Part shown: one piece after another, positions 47,049 to 57,158 of the stretch
Position numbering within the stretch: the first letter of the stretch is position 1
How the letters are laid out: each line of letters opens with the position of its first letter
Source: Heterotrichella gracilis
Taxonomy: Eukaryota; Sar; Xanthophyceae; Tribonematales; Xanthonemataceae
Direction: 5' to 3'
Length of the DNA stretch: 64,000 nt
Assembly (NCBI GenBank): GCA_032358255.1
Contig: JAULBX010019079.1
Location: forward strand, 1-64,000
Notes under the pieces: model-generated
The model's input: the letters and a program-made list of their open reading frames with translations, nothing else
The model's database searches: none
Told to the model about the DNA's origin: nothing
Translations under genes and position numbers: made by a program

Positions 47049-50000
47049 ATGATGGCATCCTTCCAGGCGTTCACCGCCGAGACAGTGCTTGAGCAGCTGC
47101 CAGGGAAACGGGTCGAGTCTGTTGAGCTATGGCAGGATACCCTAATAGTAGGTCTCAACGAAGGCACCCTCCTGCTCGTGAAGCCCAGCAGCGGCAGCAC
47201 CACATGGCAGGTGGTCCAAACTTTTCGAGCGTTTGGGAGGAAAAAGGTCACGCAGCTGTTGGCGATAGACCACAGGAAACTGCTTTTCAGCCTATCAGAG
47301 GACGGCGTGAACGCCCATCACCTGCCCAAGGTGGCACTGCACTGCCAGGCAGGGCGGAGTGCCTATGCGAGCCGGTTTGCATGGGACGATGACCGAGCCA
47401 TGCTGTGCGTGGCAGTCAGGAAGAAGCTCATGGTGTTCCACTACGACAGCAAGGAGTTTGTGGCTCTCAAGGAGTTCGCCATCTCCGACGCAGCGGTTGC
47501 ACTGAGCTGGGCGGGGGACAGTGTGTGTGTGGCGACGAGGAGAGAGTGAGTGCACATGCATGCATATGACACGCTTTCTTGGAACGCTGCCAAGCTGAGT
47601 TGCAAGCCCAAAAGCATTTGCCCGTTTTCATGATGGATGCATCCCAAGGTCAGGCGGGAATTTTGTATACGTCATGCCATGCCTGGGCATGCAACCGGCA
47701 TTCCCGCTGTCGCTGTGTGCCCATGCCATGCTGATCATGCCCAGCCGTCCACCTCGCATCCACCCAGCTCACCCTTGCGTAGGTATTCCCTGGTGCACGC
47801 CAACACGGGCGCAGTCACCGAGGTGTGCCTAGCTGGCAAGACAGGCACACCGAGCATCACACCGCTCAGCACTGGGGAGCTGCTAGTATCCAAGGACGCC
47901 ATCGGCCTTTTCCTAGGTAAAAATACATATCCACATGCCACCACACATTCTAATTTCTAATCATATATAATGATTGCTTTATTATCGCATTGCGGCTACG
48001 CATCGCCTGCAGCGGCATCGCCAACCTTTGGCGCACTTTCCCTGCGCTGCATTTTGCTATGTGTACCCCTGCAATGCACCCAAATTTTATGCACAATATG
48101 CCTCCAATGCACCATCAGCGCCACTGCGCCAGCCCTGCATCCATGCATCCATGCAAGCAACAAAGGAAGGACATTCAAAGGGGCAGCAACACCGTTGCCA
48201 TGCATCCATGCATGGCCCTCCTTCACAGTACAACACTGCAGCCATCGCATGCCGCATGCCGCAGGTCCTGAGGGGCGCCTCAGTCGCAAGCTGGGACTGA
48301 ACTGGAGCGACTCCCCCGTGGCCATTGCCTATTCCGCCCCCTACGCCATCGCACTGCTGCCAAATTTCGCAGAGGTGAGCCATGCTCCTGCCACAAGGCC
48401 CAGGGATAGAGACGTTATGTCCTGGTTGAATTGCATGTTGCTCGGTGATGCACATGCGCCGGACCGCCATGTGGGTGCATGGCATGCTGTCTGTTTCCTG
48501 GTTGATACTGTGATGTTGTTCAAAATTGTTCATGCTGATGGACCGCCGTGGATCATGGGTCATGGACCAATGAGTGGTTCTCATGCGCAACATTACCCTA
48601 AACCCTTGCCTCCACATGCGCACATGTCTATTCTTTGCAACCATTCAGACATCGATCACCAGTGGCCCCGGCTGGCACCTCACCACTTTAAACAACCTAT
48701 CACATTGGTCATCCCATAGCAAGCACCCTTTCTACCATCCATGGGTGCCATTTTGCAGGTGCGGTCCGTGGGTCGCAACGCGGTGCAGGGGGTGGCTCAG
48801 ATGCTGCCGCTCAGGGAGGCTGCACTTGCCAGCGCATCAGTGGGTGAGGATGGGAGCCTGTTTGTGGCGGCGCCTGAGCCAGCCACCATCTGGTAGGTGC
48901 ATGAATGGTTCTAGGATGGCGCGAGCGGCGGGCCCTGCCTTGGGTCACCAATGAATGCCTTACACATTCAGGGGATGTACAGAACATGTCAGTATGTTCT
49001 GTACTGCACCCATCTTACCGGGCTGCTTGGGGCTGCTTCGGTCCTGTTGAGGCGTTTTTTTAAAATTAAGGGCTTCGTTTTCTGTATGCGCACCTGTGGT
49101 TTTGCAAGTGCTTGGGATCAGCCAAGCGTTTGGCACCATAAGCGTTTCACAATTTAGGGGTTTGACCTTTGGTGAAAAGGTCAGGATGGCACTGCATGTA
49201 CGTGCTGCCCCATACAATTGCCTGTGCGGCCGCTCTTTGTGGACTGCAGGCCGGTTCACTCACTCAGTAAGTATGCTCTAATCAGAAAACAGTACTTTCG
49301 TGTATGATCTTCTTGATATTTTTGTGATGTGTAGGTATGTGCGCCCTGTTGCCCTTGTGCAGCAGATTGAGGCCCTGGCAGGCATCAGTGAGTTCCAGGA
49401 GGGGCTCAACCTCACGGCGCTGCTGCCGCCCAGCCAGGTAACCCTAAGCTTTAAACCCTAGACCCTAACAGGTATATTAAACCCTAAACAACCGCTCAAC
49501 CTTTCTGCGCTGTGCCGTCCAGCCAGGTAACTAAAAGCGTGGTTCTTTATGTAACTCATGGTATACAAGGCTCCCTTTGGTGGTTCTCCCTATTAATTGC
49601 AAATAGTAGTAATATCTTAAAATAGGTGACAATTTTATGTATATCCAGCTGTTTCCCCCTTGCAGGATGCCCAGGCGCGCCACCTGCAGGCCTCCCTCAA
49701 CCTGCGCTACGGGTACCACCTGTTCCAGCAGGGAGAGTATGAGGATGCCATGGCGCAAATGAGCATGAGTGCCTACGCGTCCCCTCTGCTGTTCCTCAGG
49801 CTCTTCCCCTCGCTGGCGCCGCAAACCCTAGCCAAGGGTTTGGCGCTGCCGGACGCAGGTGGGTGGTTTGCTGGGGCATGTGGTGGCGCAGATGGTGCTA
49901 TACCAGGGCTTAGGGTTTAGAGTTTAGGGACCAGTGTTAACTACATGTCACTAGTAGCGGACATGACAATAGTTCATCCTTGAGCGGTGCTTCATCGTGC

Positions 50001-53000
50001 GTCATTTGCCACTCCGTTCCGCCACGTGGAATGCTTGTGTGGGACCAGTGCGGCAGATCACTATCCGCGACCCCCCATGCCCTAGCCACAGGTATCATCA
50101 CATGCGGTTGACAATCTCCTCGTCAAGAGGGTTTTGACACTTTGGAATGTCGTACATCCCTCTACAGACTCCTGGCCATGGAACGCATGAATGTCAATAA
50201 GTGCATTCCTCCTGTACTCACCCTCGCCCTTCCCTGTGCCCCTCCAGCCAAGGACCTCCCCGAGGTCTCCCCGCCCCCCGAGGAAGACTACCCCCTTGCA
50301 GTCTCCATCCTCCTGCCCTACCTGCTCAGCTACCGCAGCAGGATTGCAGCAGCCAATGACAGCGCCAGCACAGACGCCGAATTGGCTGCAGAGCTAAGGG
50401 AAGCTAGCATAAAGGAACGCAGCCGATCCATGTCGGTGCGATCCGCCAAATCGAGCCCGAATCGGGGAACGCAACCCACTGATGTGGCGGCGCATGTGGA
50501 TCAGCTGGCGGGCGAGTCAGCGGCCCGTTTGCTGCCAGCTGGCGCGCCGTTGGTGGAGGAGGGGCGGGCAGGGGATTCAGCTGCTGATGGGGCGCAAGGG
50601 GGGAAGTCGCAAGGTGAATTGTTAGGGGAGGAACAGGGAGGGTCGCCTGTTGCGTCCACGTCAGCCTTCGAGGGCATGGCACAGGGGGCTGGAGTTTCCT
50701 CCCCGCAGGTGGCGGCTCAATCCTCCCCACATGCGCACCCCATGCAAGGGGAGGGCGACATAGGGGAGGGGCAAGGGGAGGGGCCTGCGGCGGCGGCTCA
50801 GCCGGAGCCTGGCACTGCCTCCCGGTGGGATGTTGGGGAGCTGTCATTGGTTGAGCGGCAGCGCCTGGCTGTGCTCATTGACACTGCCATACTCAAGGTA
50901 GGTAGATGCCACGCCAGGTGGTGCGATTGAGCGGCGGATATGTTTGGTTGTAGACAGGAACAGTTTTTAAGGTTGCACAATGTATCATGCGAGCAGTCTC
51001 TGAAAGAAATTTCCAATCAGCATGATGGCAATAGGTGGTCAGTATCATGCCTTTCCTTTCACTTGAGGGGGGAGAAAGTTAATTAAAGAGTAAGTATGTA
51101 AATGGGACTGACTTTCACCCTGCAGGTTATGTTGGACATGAGCGACAGCGGGGCGCTGCTGCGGTATGTGCAGCGGCCCAATGCGGTGGACCTGGCCGAG
51201 GGGGAAAAGACGCTCAAGGAAAAGGGGAGGTACTCTGAGCTGGTGGCGCTGTATGCACAGCACGCCAGGCACGAGGCCGCTCTGGACGTGCTGCATGCGC
51301 TTTCGCAGGGTCCAGAGAAGCTGCCTGTGCCGCCACAAGGTAGGGTTTTGGGGGTTTTCTGGGGCCTGTGCTCTTTGCGGTTGAAGTACATGGTAGCAGT
51401 GATGACTTGTAAATAATTCTTTGGTGGCAGTTGATTAAATGGCCCATGGGGGGGTAAGGTTTAGGCGCTGATCGCGGTACAGTACAGTTTGGTGGCATAT
51501 GATCATTTAGTGACAACTGTTTAAAGGCAGTTGATCAATGGCTAAAGGTGGGGTGGGATGCAGGTGCTGCCACCGACCTGCGTGGCATGCCTGGCGTGTG
51601 GGCTGCTGTGAAGTACATTGTGGCCATGGGTGCACACCAGGAGGGGCTCATCAGGAGGCACTGCAGGTGAGGGTGTGGCGGCAGGGGCGGAATGGAAGTT
51701 AGGGGAAAGGGGGGAAACACCATAGTCAAGGTTTGGCGCGTTGGAATGATGTTTACCAGGTGCCAGGTGTCAGCGACACAATGAGCTTTCAAGTCCACTA
51801 TTTCCTTCCTCTTACGGGGTGGATATCTACGTGGACAATTTGGAGGTCGTTGTCTTGCGGCCAATTGTCTCTCGCTGGTGGGCATGCATTGACTCTGTGT
51901 GCAATACTGCTTGTCAAGGGAGCTTCTCATTCACCGCGTAAATTTTCCTGCCCCTTTTTGCTAGGTGGATACTGCAAAACGACCCTGAAGCCGGCCTGGA
52001 AATGTTTGTCCAAATGTCGCCCCCCCTGGACCCTGCCAAGGTCCTCTCCATGCTCACCACAAATGCACCCCATCTGTCGGCCCCCTACCTGGAAAACGCG
52101 CTGAAGATGGGTGCCGCCCCGCCAGCCAAGTACCACCACGAGCTGGTACTCATATACCTCCAGCAGGTGTGTAGGGTTCCGTAAACTCTACACCCTCCGG
52201 CAGATTATTTGGATTCAACCCTGAACCTGAATCTGTAAACCCTTCAGCACGAGCTGGTGCTCATCTACCTCCAGCTGGCCAAAGGGATTTAACCCCAATC
52301 CCTTTAGCAGGTTGAATGATTTTGGCCTTGTTTTGTTTGCCTTCCTTCCAATGCCTGGCGCGCCTATTTCCTCCTGTGTCTTGTTGTACTACCCCTTCTG
52401 CTTCCTCCTGCGTCTTGTTATACTATCCTCCTGCTCTATATTGTGGGTGGGCCTCGTTCCTTCATCTCCTGCATCTCTTTCTCAGGTGTTGGATGAGATG
52501 AAACGTGGAGGGGAGGACAACCTAAGCAAGGGTTCCAGCACACAGGCTGCTGCCAATGGCAACCATGAGGAGCCACATGCGCTGGCACGGCTGAAAGAGC
52601 TGGTACGGATCTACCTAAATTGGTTGAAAGAGTTGGTATACAACCCTTAATAAGACAATATCCTTAATCAGCTGACAGGCGCTGAAAACCCTTCCCAGCA
52701 GCATTTGAGCCACATTTTCCTTCTGCCCCCCCAGATCACCATGTAAGCGACGTACCTTGCGGCACACAGAACCTGGACCCTAAACCCTGGATCTTAAACA
52801 ACATTTCCCCATGCTCCCCACAGATCACCACCTCACCACACATAGACGCCGAGCGCCTGCTGCAAGTGGTGCCAGCCAACAGACTCCTAGAGGTAGGCTG
52901 TTAAGGGTTGACGATTTAGGGCGTTAGGGTCTGCCTTAACCCTAAACAGACTCCGAAAGGTAGGCTCCAGCTGAAGTGGCATTGTGTGACTGGCCAATGA

Positions 53001-55143
53001 TTCGCCTTGGCCAACCTGTTGCCCCTGTGACCTCATGGGCTTGGTACTACCATATACAATCAAACAAACAGACAGGCATTCCCAACCGTCATTGGCTTAC
53101 CGTAGTGCCCTGTTGTATTACCACATACAGAGGGCTATTTTGTTGCAAGTCATTGTTGATTCATTGCATTGCACCATGCTGATGTTTGGCATATCCCGCT
53201 TGCATCCTTTGCTTCTCGTTGGAATTGCACCAGCTGAGGTAAATCAATACTGGAAAAACATACAAACAAATCGGCAAAAGTGCAGTTACAGCATTCTTGC
53301 CTCTGAAACCAGCCAATGCAATTGTTCTGACCACAGCATTTCACCGTCACATATACGGATGGCGGTGCACCACCACCGCCACTACCATCACCACCACCGC
53401 CATTACCACTACCACAACCACAACCTCCACCACCACCACACCCGCAGGTGCGCGCACTGCTCCTCGAGCGCCTGGCTAGGCACCGCGAGGCCCTCCACCT
53501 GTACGCCACCCGCATGGACCGACCAGACCTGGCGGAAGGGTACTGCGATAGGGTTTATAAAGGGGAGGTGGCGCGGGCGGCAGAGGAGCGGGGGGCGGTG
53601 GGGGCTGGGCCCAGTGGGCGGGTGCATGTGGGTGGTGGCGGGAGGGGTGGGGGCTGGCTGGAGGCGCCTGCGCAGGCTTCGGATGTGTACCTAATGCTCA
53701 TGCAGGTGGGTGTGCAGATATTAATGAATAATGATGGTTTAATCAACATGAATGTTGATATTTGTCTCCTTTTCTGCCATGGTCTGCGCCTTAGTGTGCC
53801 ATGGTTTTATAATTAATGGGGGGGATGCATGTGCGCTGTGAACAGAGTGGCTGCCTTAAGTGCATGCATGGCGAGAAGCATCACCCACTGACATGCCAGG
53901 TAGATCACAAACATGAGAACAATACAGAATCCTTCTTGCAGCCTTGGTAGCAGTGCATGAAACAAGGTGCCGACCTGCATGCAGGAGTACTTACAAACCC
54001 TAAACCCTAACCCTAAACCCTAAACCTGATGCAGGAGTACTTGCAGCAGGCGGCTGCCGCAGCAGCAAGCGCCCAACCCACCTCCGCCCCCCAACCCCCC
54101 ACTCCTGTGGGTGCCAGTGGGAGGCCGCCAGGGGAGGAACAGCTGCTGGCGCTGCTCCGGAGGAAGCAAGGGGTCATAAACCCCATCAAAGCGCTGGGGA
54201 TGCTGCCAGACGAGGTGGGGATTGCCAGCAGCACACCAGGGGCGTTCCAGGGTAGTCCTTTAACCTGGTTTTGGGTCAAAGAAAGTACAGTGGTTTAGAA
54301 AAAGTGCATAAAAACCGCACCCATGGCTGTGAACCTGCCAGCTCGCAGAAGGTTAAGTCTATGCTTGGGGATCTTGCCTATGCTTCAATTTATACTATCA
54401 TGATGACACAAAAAGCAGGCAGATGTGTGCGCACCTTCACAACAGATTGCACCTCCTGCGCCAACCCTTATGTGCGGTTTCCCCCTGGTTCCCAATCCCT
54501 GCAATCCCTCTCACCGCAGGTCCCGGTGTTGGGCTTGCGGGAGTTCCTGGAGGGCGGCCTGCGCCACGTGGCTGACGTGGCGCACAGCTCTGCGCTGGTG
54601 AAGTCCCTGAGGCGGGTTGAGCACCAGCAGCAGAAGCACGCGCTGGTGCGCGCAAAGCAGCGGTGCGTGAGGGGGTGGAGGGGGCATGATCCACCGGTGG
54701 TGGGGGGGGGTGGGGGGGGTGATGGCTAAAAGCCTCATTCCGCATGCGCCTTGTGATTGGTTGTCCCACAGCAGCGGTTCATGGGGGGGGGGGAGGGGTG
54801 TGAGGGGGCAAGCACCATCGGTGGGGACTGGGGGGTAGGGGCGGTAAACCCGGTGGGCATGCGCCAATTGTGGTGGGTAGTTACGGGTGGTGTTTTGGAA
54901 CCCATGGATAAAAGCCTCAATCCATGTGCACCATGTGATTTGTTGCCCCCACAGCAGCTTACCCCTACCATTACCACCCCCTGCAGGTGCGTGGTGGTGA
55001 CGTCTGAGCGCGCCTGCTGCCTGTGCCACAAGGGGGTGGGCACAACAGTGCTGGTGGCATACCCCAACGGCAACCTGGCGCACTACTCGTGCTTCAAGCG
55101 GGCGGAGGTGGCGGCGGGAGGGGCGGGAGCCACTCGCCGCTGA
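47049..55143 (+). CDS. VPS39: VPS39/Vam6-like HOPS complex subunit
   Basis: Sixteen exons: 47049-47545, 47783-47916, 48265-48374, 48759-48892, 49335-49437, 49666-49858, 50248-50897, 51126-51339, 51564-51666, 51965-52166, 52486-52602, 52824-52892, 53448-53705, 54035-54214, 54520-54662 and 54987-55143. All phases fit, about 1087 aa. VPS39 is part of HOPS, which tethers late endosomes to the vacuole or lysosome for fusion. The N-terminal CNH (beta-propeller) domain covers about residues 10-300 (FTAETVLEQLPGKRVESVEL, TLIVGLNEGTLLLVKP). Clathrin-type helical repeats follow (LQASLNLRYGYHLFQQGEYE; KGRYSELVALYAQHARHEAA). The end has LPDEVPVLGLREFLEGGLRH and the Cys/His motif CCLCHKG...HYSCFKR. Exon 7 inserts ~130 residues of Ser/Gly/Glu-rich low-complexity sequence. 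Two adjacent ATGs (47049, 47052) are possible starts. Several introns contain telomere-like repeats and duplicated exon ends. Confidence 0.93.
49398..49527 (+). repeat. Duplicated end of VPS39 exon 5
   Basis: The exon end GCTCAACCTCACGGCGCTGC to CAGCCAG|GTAACC (to 49437) recurs diverged at about 49488-49527, again followed by GTAACT. AAACCCTAGACCCTAAC and AAACCCTAAAC separate the copies. Confidence 0.9.
52130..52285 (+). repeat. Duplicated end of VPS39 exon 10
   Basis: CACGAGCTGGT(A/G)CTCAT(A/C)TACCTCCAG occurs at the exon end (52138-52163) and at 52250-52275. Degenerate telomere-type sequence lies between. The copy has a TTCAG acceptor-like start but no donor. Confidence 0.9.
52588..52642 (+). 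repeat. Duplicated end of VPS39 exon 11
   Basis: The exon end CTGAAAGAGCTG|GTACGG (to 52602) is copied as TTGAAAGAGTTG|GTATAC about 30 nt downstream, keeping a GT. Confidence 0.75.
52728..52980 (+). repeat. Duplicated borders on both sides of VPS39 exon 12
   Basis: Upstream, CAGATCACCA occurs at 52733 and again at the true acceptor (52821), with GACCCTAAACCCTGGATCTTAAAC between. Downstream, CAGACTCC..GAG|GTAGGCT at the exon end (52880-52898) recurs at 52946-52970, with TTAGGGCGTTAGGG and TAACCCTAAAC between. Confidence 0.8.
53342..53447 (+). repeat. CCA/CAC-rich microsatellite in VPS39 intron 12
   Basis: Imperfect (CCA)n/(CAC)n tract running directly into the exon 13 acceptor at 53445-53447. 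Confidence 0.85.
53982..54050 (+). repeat. Duplicated start of VPS39 exon 14 around a telomere-like array
   Basis: GCAGGAGTACTT occurs at 53983 and again at the true exon start (54031). Between them is the cleanest telomere-type array in the window, about four CCCTAAA-class units (53997-54026). Confidence 0.92.
54664..54962 (+). repeat. Diverged tandem duplication in VPS39 intron 15
   Basis: A unit of about 180 nt ending in (A/G)TAAAAGCCTCA...TTG..CCCACAGCAGC occurs near 54723-54777 and 54908-54958. The region also has long G runs. Both copies end in an acceptor-like CCACAGCAG. Confidence 0.7.
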
Positions 55144-57158
55144 CTGTGCATGCCGCGCCAGTGGGGTGTGTGCTCTTTCAGGGTTAGTTGCCACGCGGGC
55201 AACGCATTAGATTTCCCTTTTGTCTACTTTCTCTTTATTGGTGAACTCCAATATATTATATTTGTGGTGGTGATAATCACACACCCCTCGCGGGGCAGAT
55301 GGTTGACAACCTTCTTATTGGCGTGCAGCAATTGCGCACCAGCCTGACGTGGGTGGTTTTTGTATCTTTCCATCGCCCACATCTAGCCACAACCCACCAC
55401 GCTGGATTATCACACATGAATGCATGGAATCAATGACTCATTTTGACTCATTTGAAATGATGCCAAGGCATTAAATTTTATGGATGTGAAGTCCAGTGTA
55501 CATGGCCTGGCCTGGCTGTCAGCGTGGTGTAATTGATTTCTAAGCGAATTGAAATGGTGTAATTACAGTCACTGTGTGACGCCCCATTGGCAATCTTCCA
55601 AGGTTTAACCTTGGAAGGGCTAGCTCATGTAACTTACATGAGCTAGCCCTGTATAGCTCAGCACCCGGTGGGCCGTGCAACTGGTCACCACGGCTGAGCC
55701 ATCATGGTACTGAATCTGACAGATAATGGATATCAGTACCCCAATCAAATTGTATTAACAGCAATTGCTGTGCTGCTGTACCGCGGTCCTATTGAGAAGG
55801 CTTCCATCAGTGATGATCAAAAGTCATAACACACTGTATACGAAAATCAGACATTGTCAACGCTCAGCGGTGTTGGTAATTGGGTGTTGCAGCAGTGAGG
55901 CCTCCACGTGATTACAGCCCTTCAACCAGCCTGGCTGGCAGTGATTCACTTCAGAGTGCCTCTGCCTATTGATTGCAAAATTTACGGACACCACCTTGGC
56001 CAGTGGCTCTAATACCGGTTGCAATGTGCATGTACAGTACAGACTAGCCGAGTTAGTCACAATGTGTCATATTGCCTACAAATTTAAATCCATCCTGGGT
56101 ACTACTAGCATAATGCAGCAATGTTATCTCCCACAGAGTGCTACATTGGAATGGCCAAGAGTTCCTGGGTCACTGTAAAAACCACATCCAATGGAGATGC
56201 ATTGGAAACACAACCTTGGAAGGAAGGCTACTTGCTCTATCACTGATTAGGCTACCAGCAATGCGAAAATGGACCAGCCTATAGCAATGATCAACTCATG
56301 AACTTTAATAGCTTACTAAGGGTATATTATCCAGTCCTGGATCACCAAACCCAACCAATATCACAACAGTTTACCAATATACCAACAGTCGTATGTCTGT
56401 TTAAAACTGTACACTTTATTTTTTACGGACAAGTAATTGTGCTGCTCCTGATAGAATGCCAAGCACTGTAACACTCGCAATCACAAGCCCTGCCTGGAAT
56501 GAATTATGTACATGTCTATACAGCATTTTCTGTTTTCTTTTGTAAACGTTAAATGTCAGTAAATGTAGCACACTGTACTTTCAACAAATAATACATGCAC
56601 TGTGCAAACCACCATGAGAAAATGGGCTATAATGTCGGCGGGTGTGCCAGCATGCCATGCAGTATGGGTACACAACTACACTACATTCTAGAAGCCGGCC
56701 TCCACCTCTTGATTTGCTGCGGGCTGGCTGCGCCCCACACCAATCCTGCCAAGGCTCCCCAGTACATCACTTGGTGCTGACATCTACATGCCAAAGATGG
56801 TCATGGCAGCTGAGTGCTCCACCGCATAGCTTGGAGCCATGGGTCCACTCCGTGTTGCCAGTTGATGGCTAGCCATGCTAGCACTGGGTACGCTGTGTGT
56901 GGCGGGGCTGCAAAGGCCGTCTGCACTTGACGCTTGATTTTGCACAGCCTGGTGCATAGTGTACATTTTTCTTGGTAGAGGGAAACTCTCCATACATTCA
57001 CCACCTGATTCTCCCTGCTGTTGATCTCTGGTTATACACGCCCTGGGAGCTGGGTTCCTATTGTTTTATTGCGTTATTCCTGAAGCTGACCATCCTTCCA
57101 AGCAACACCCTCCAGGGATAGCAGGGCTCCAGGCGCCAACCGATTCCATGCGCATGCC
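55144..57158. other. Convergent intergenic region with paired palindromes
   Basis: No exon was recognised. It separates the 3' ends of VPS39 (+) and the F-box gene (-), is AT-richer than the coding regions, and carries the perfect palindromes at 55595-55650. Confidence 0.5.
55595..55650. repeat. Two overlapping perfect palindromes with 1-nt centres
   Basis: The first (55595-55617) has 11-bp arms CTTCCAAGGTT/AACCTTGGAAG around a T. The second (55616-55650) has 17-bp arms AGGGCTAGCTCATGTAA/TTACATGAGCTAGCCCT around a C. They share two bases. Both could form cruciforms or RNA hairpins. Confidence 0.95.

Noticed and set aside
53342-53447. A CRISPR-like or coding repeat
   Set aside because: It is a simple CCA microsatellite inside an intron of a nuclear gene.
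53997-54026. A chromosome end or telomere
   Set aside because: The array is only about four units long, imperfect, and lies in an intron of VPS39 with gene sequence on both sides.
54215-54251. Extending VPS39 exon 14 to the GGTAGTCC donor at 54252
   Set aside because: That donor is in the wrong phase for the next conserved exon; the donor at 54215 gives the expected LPDEVPVLGLREFL.
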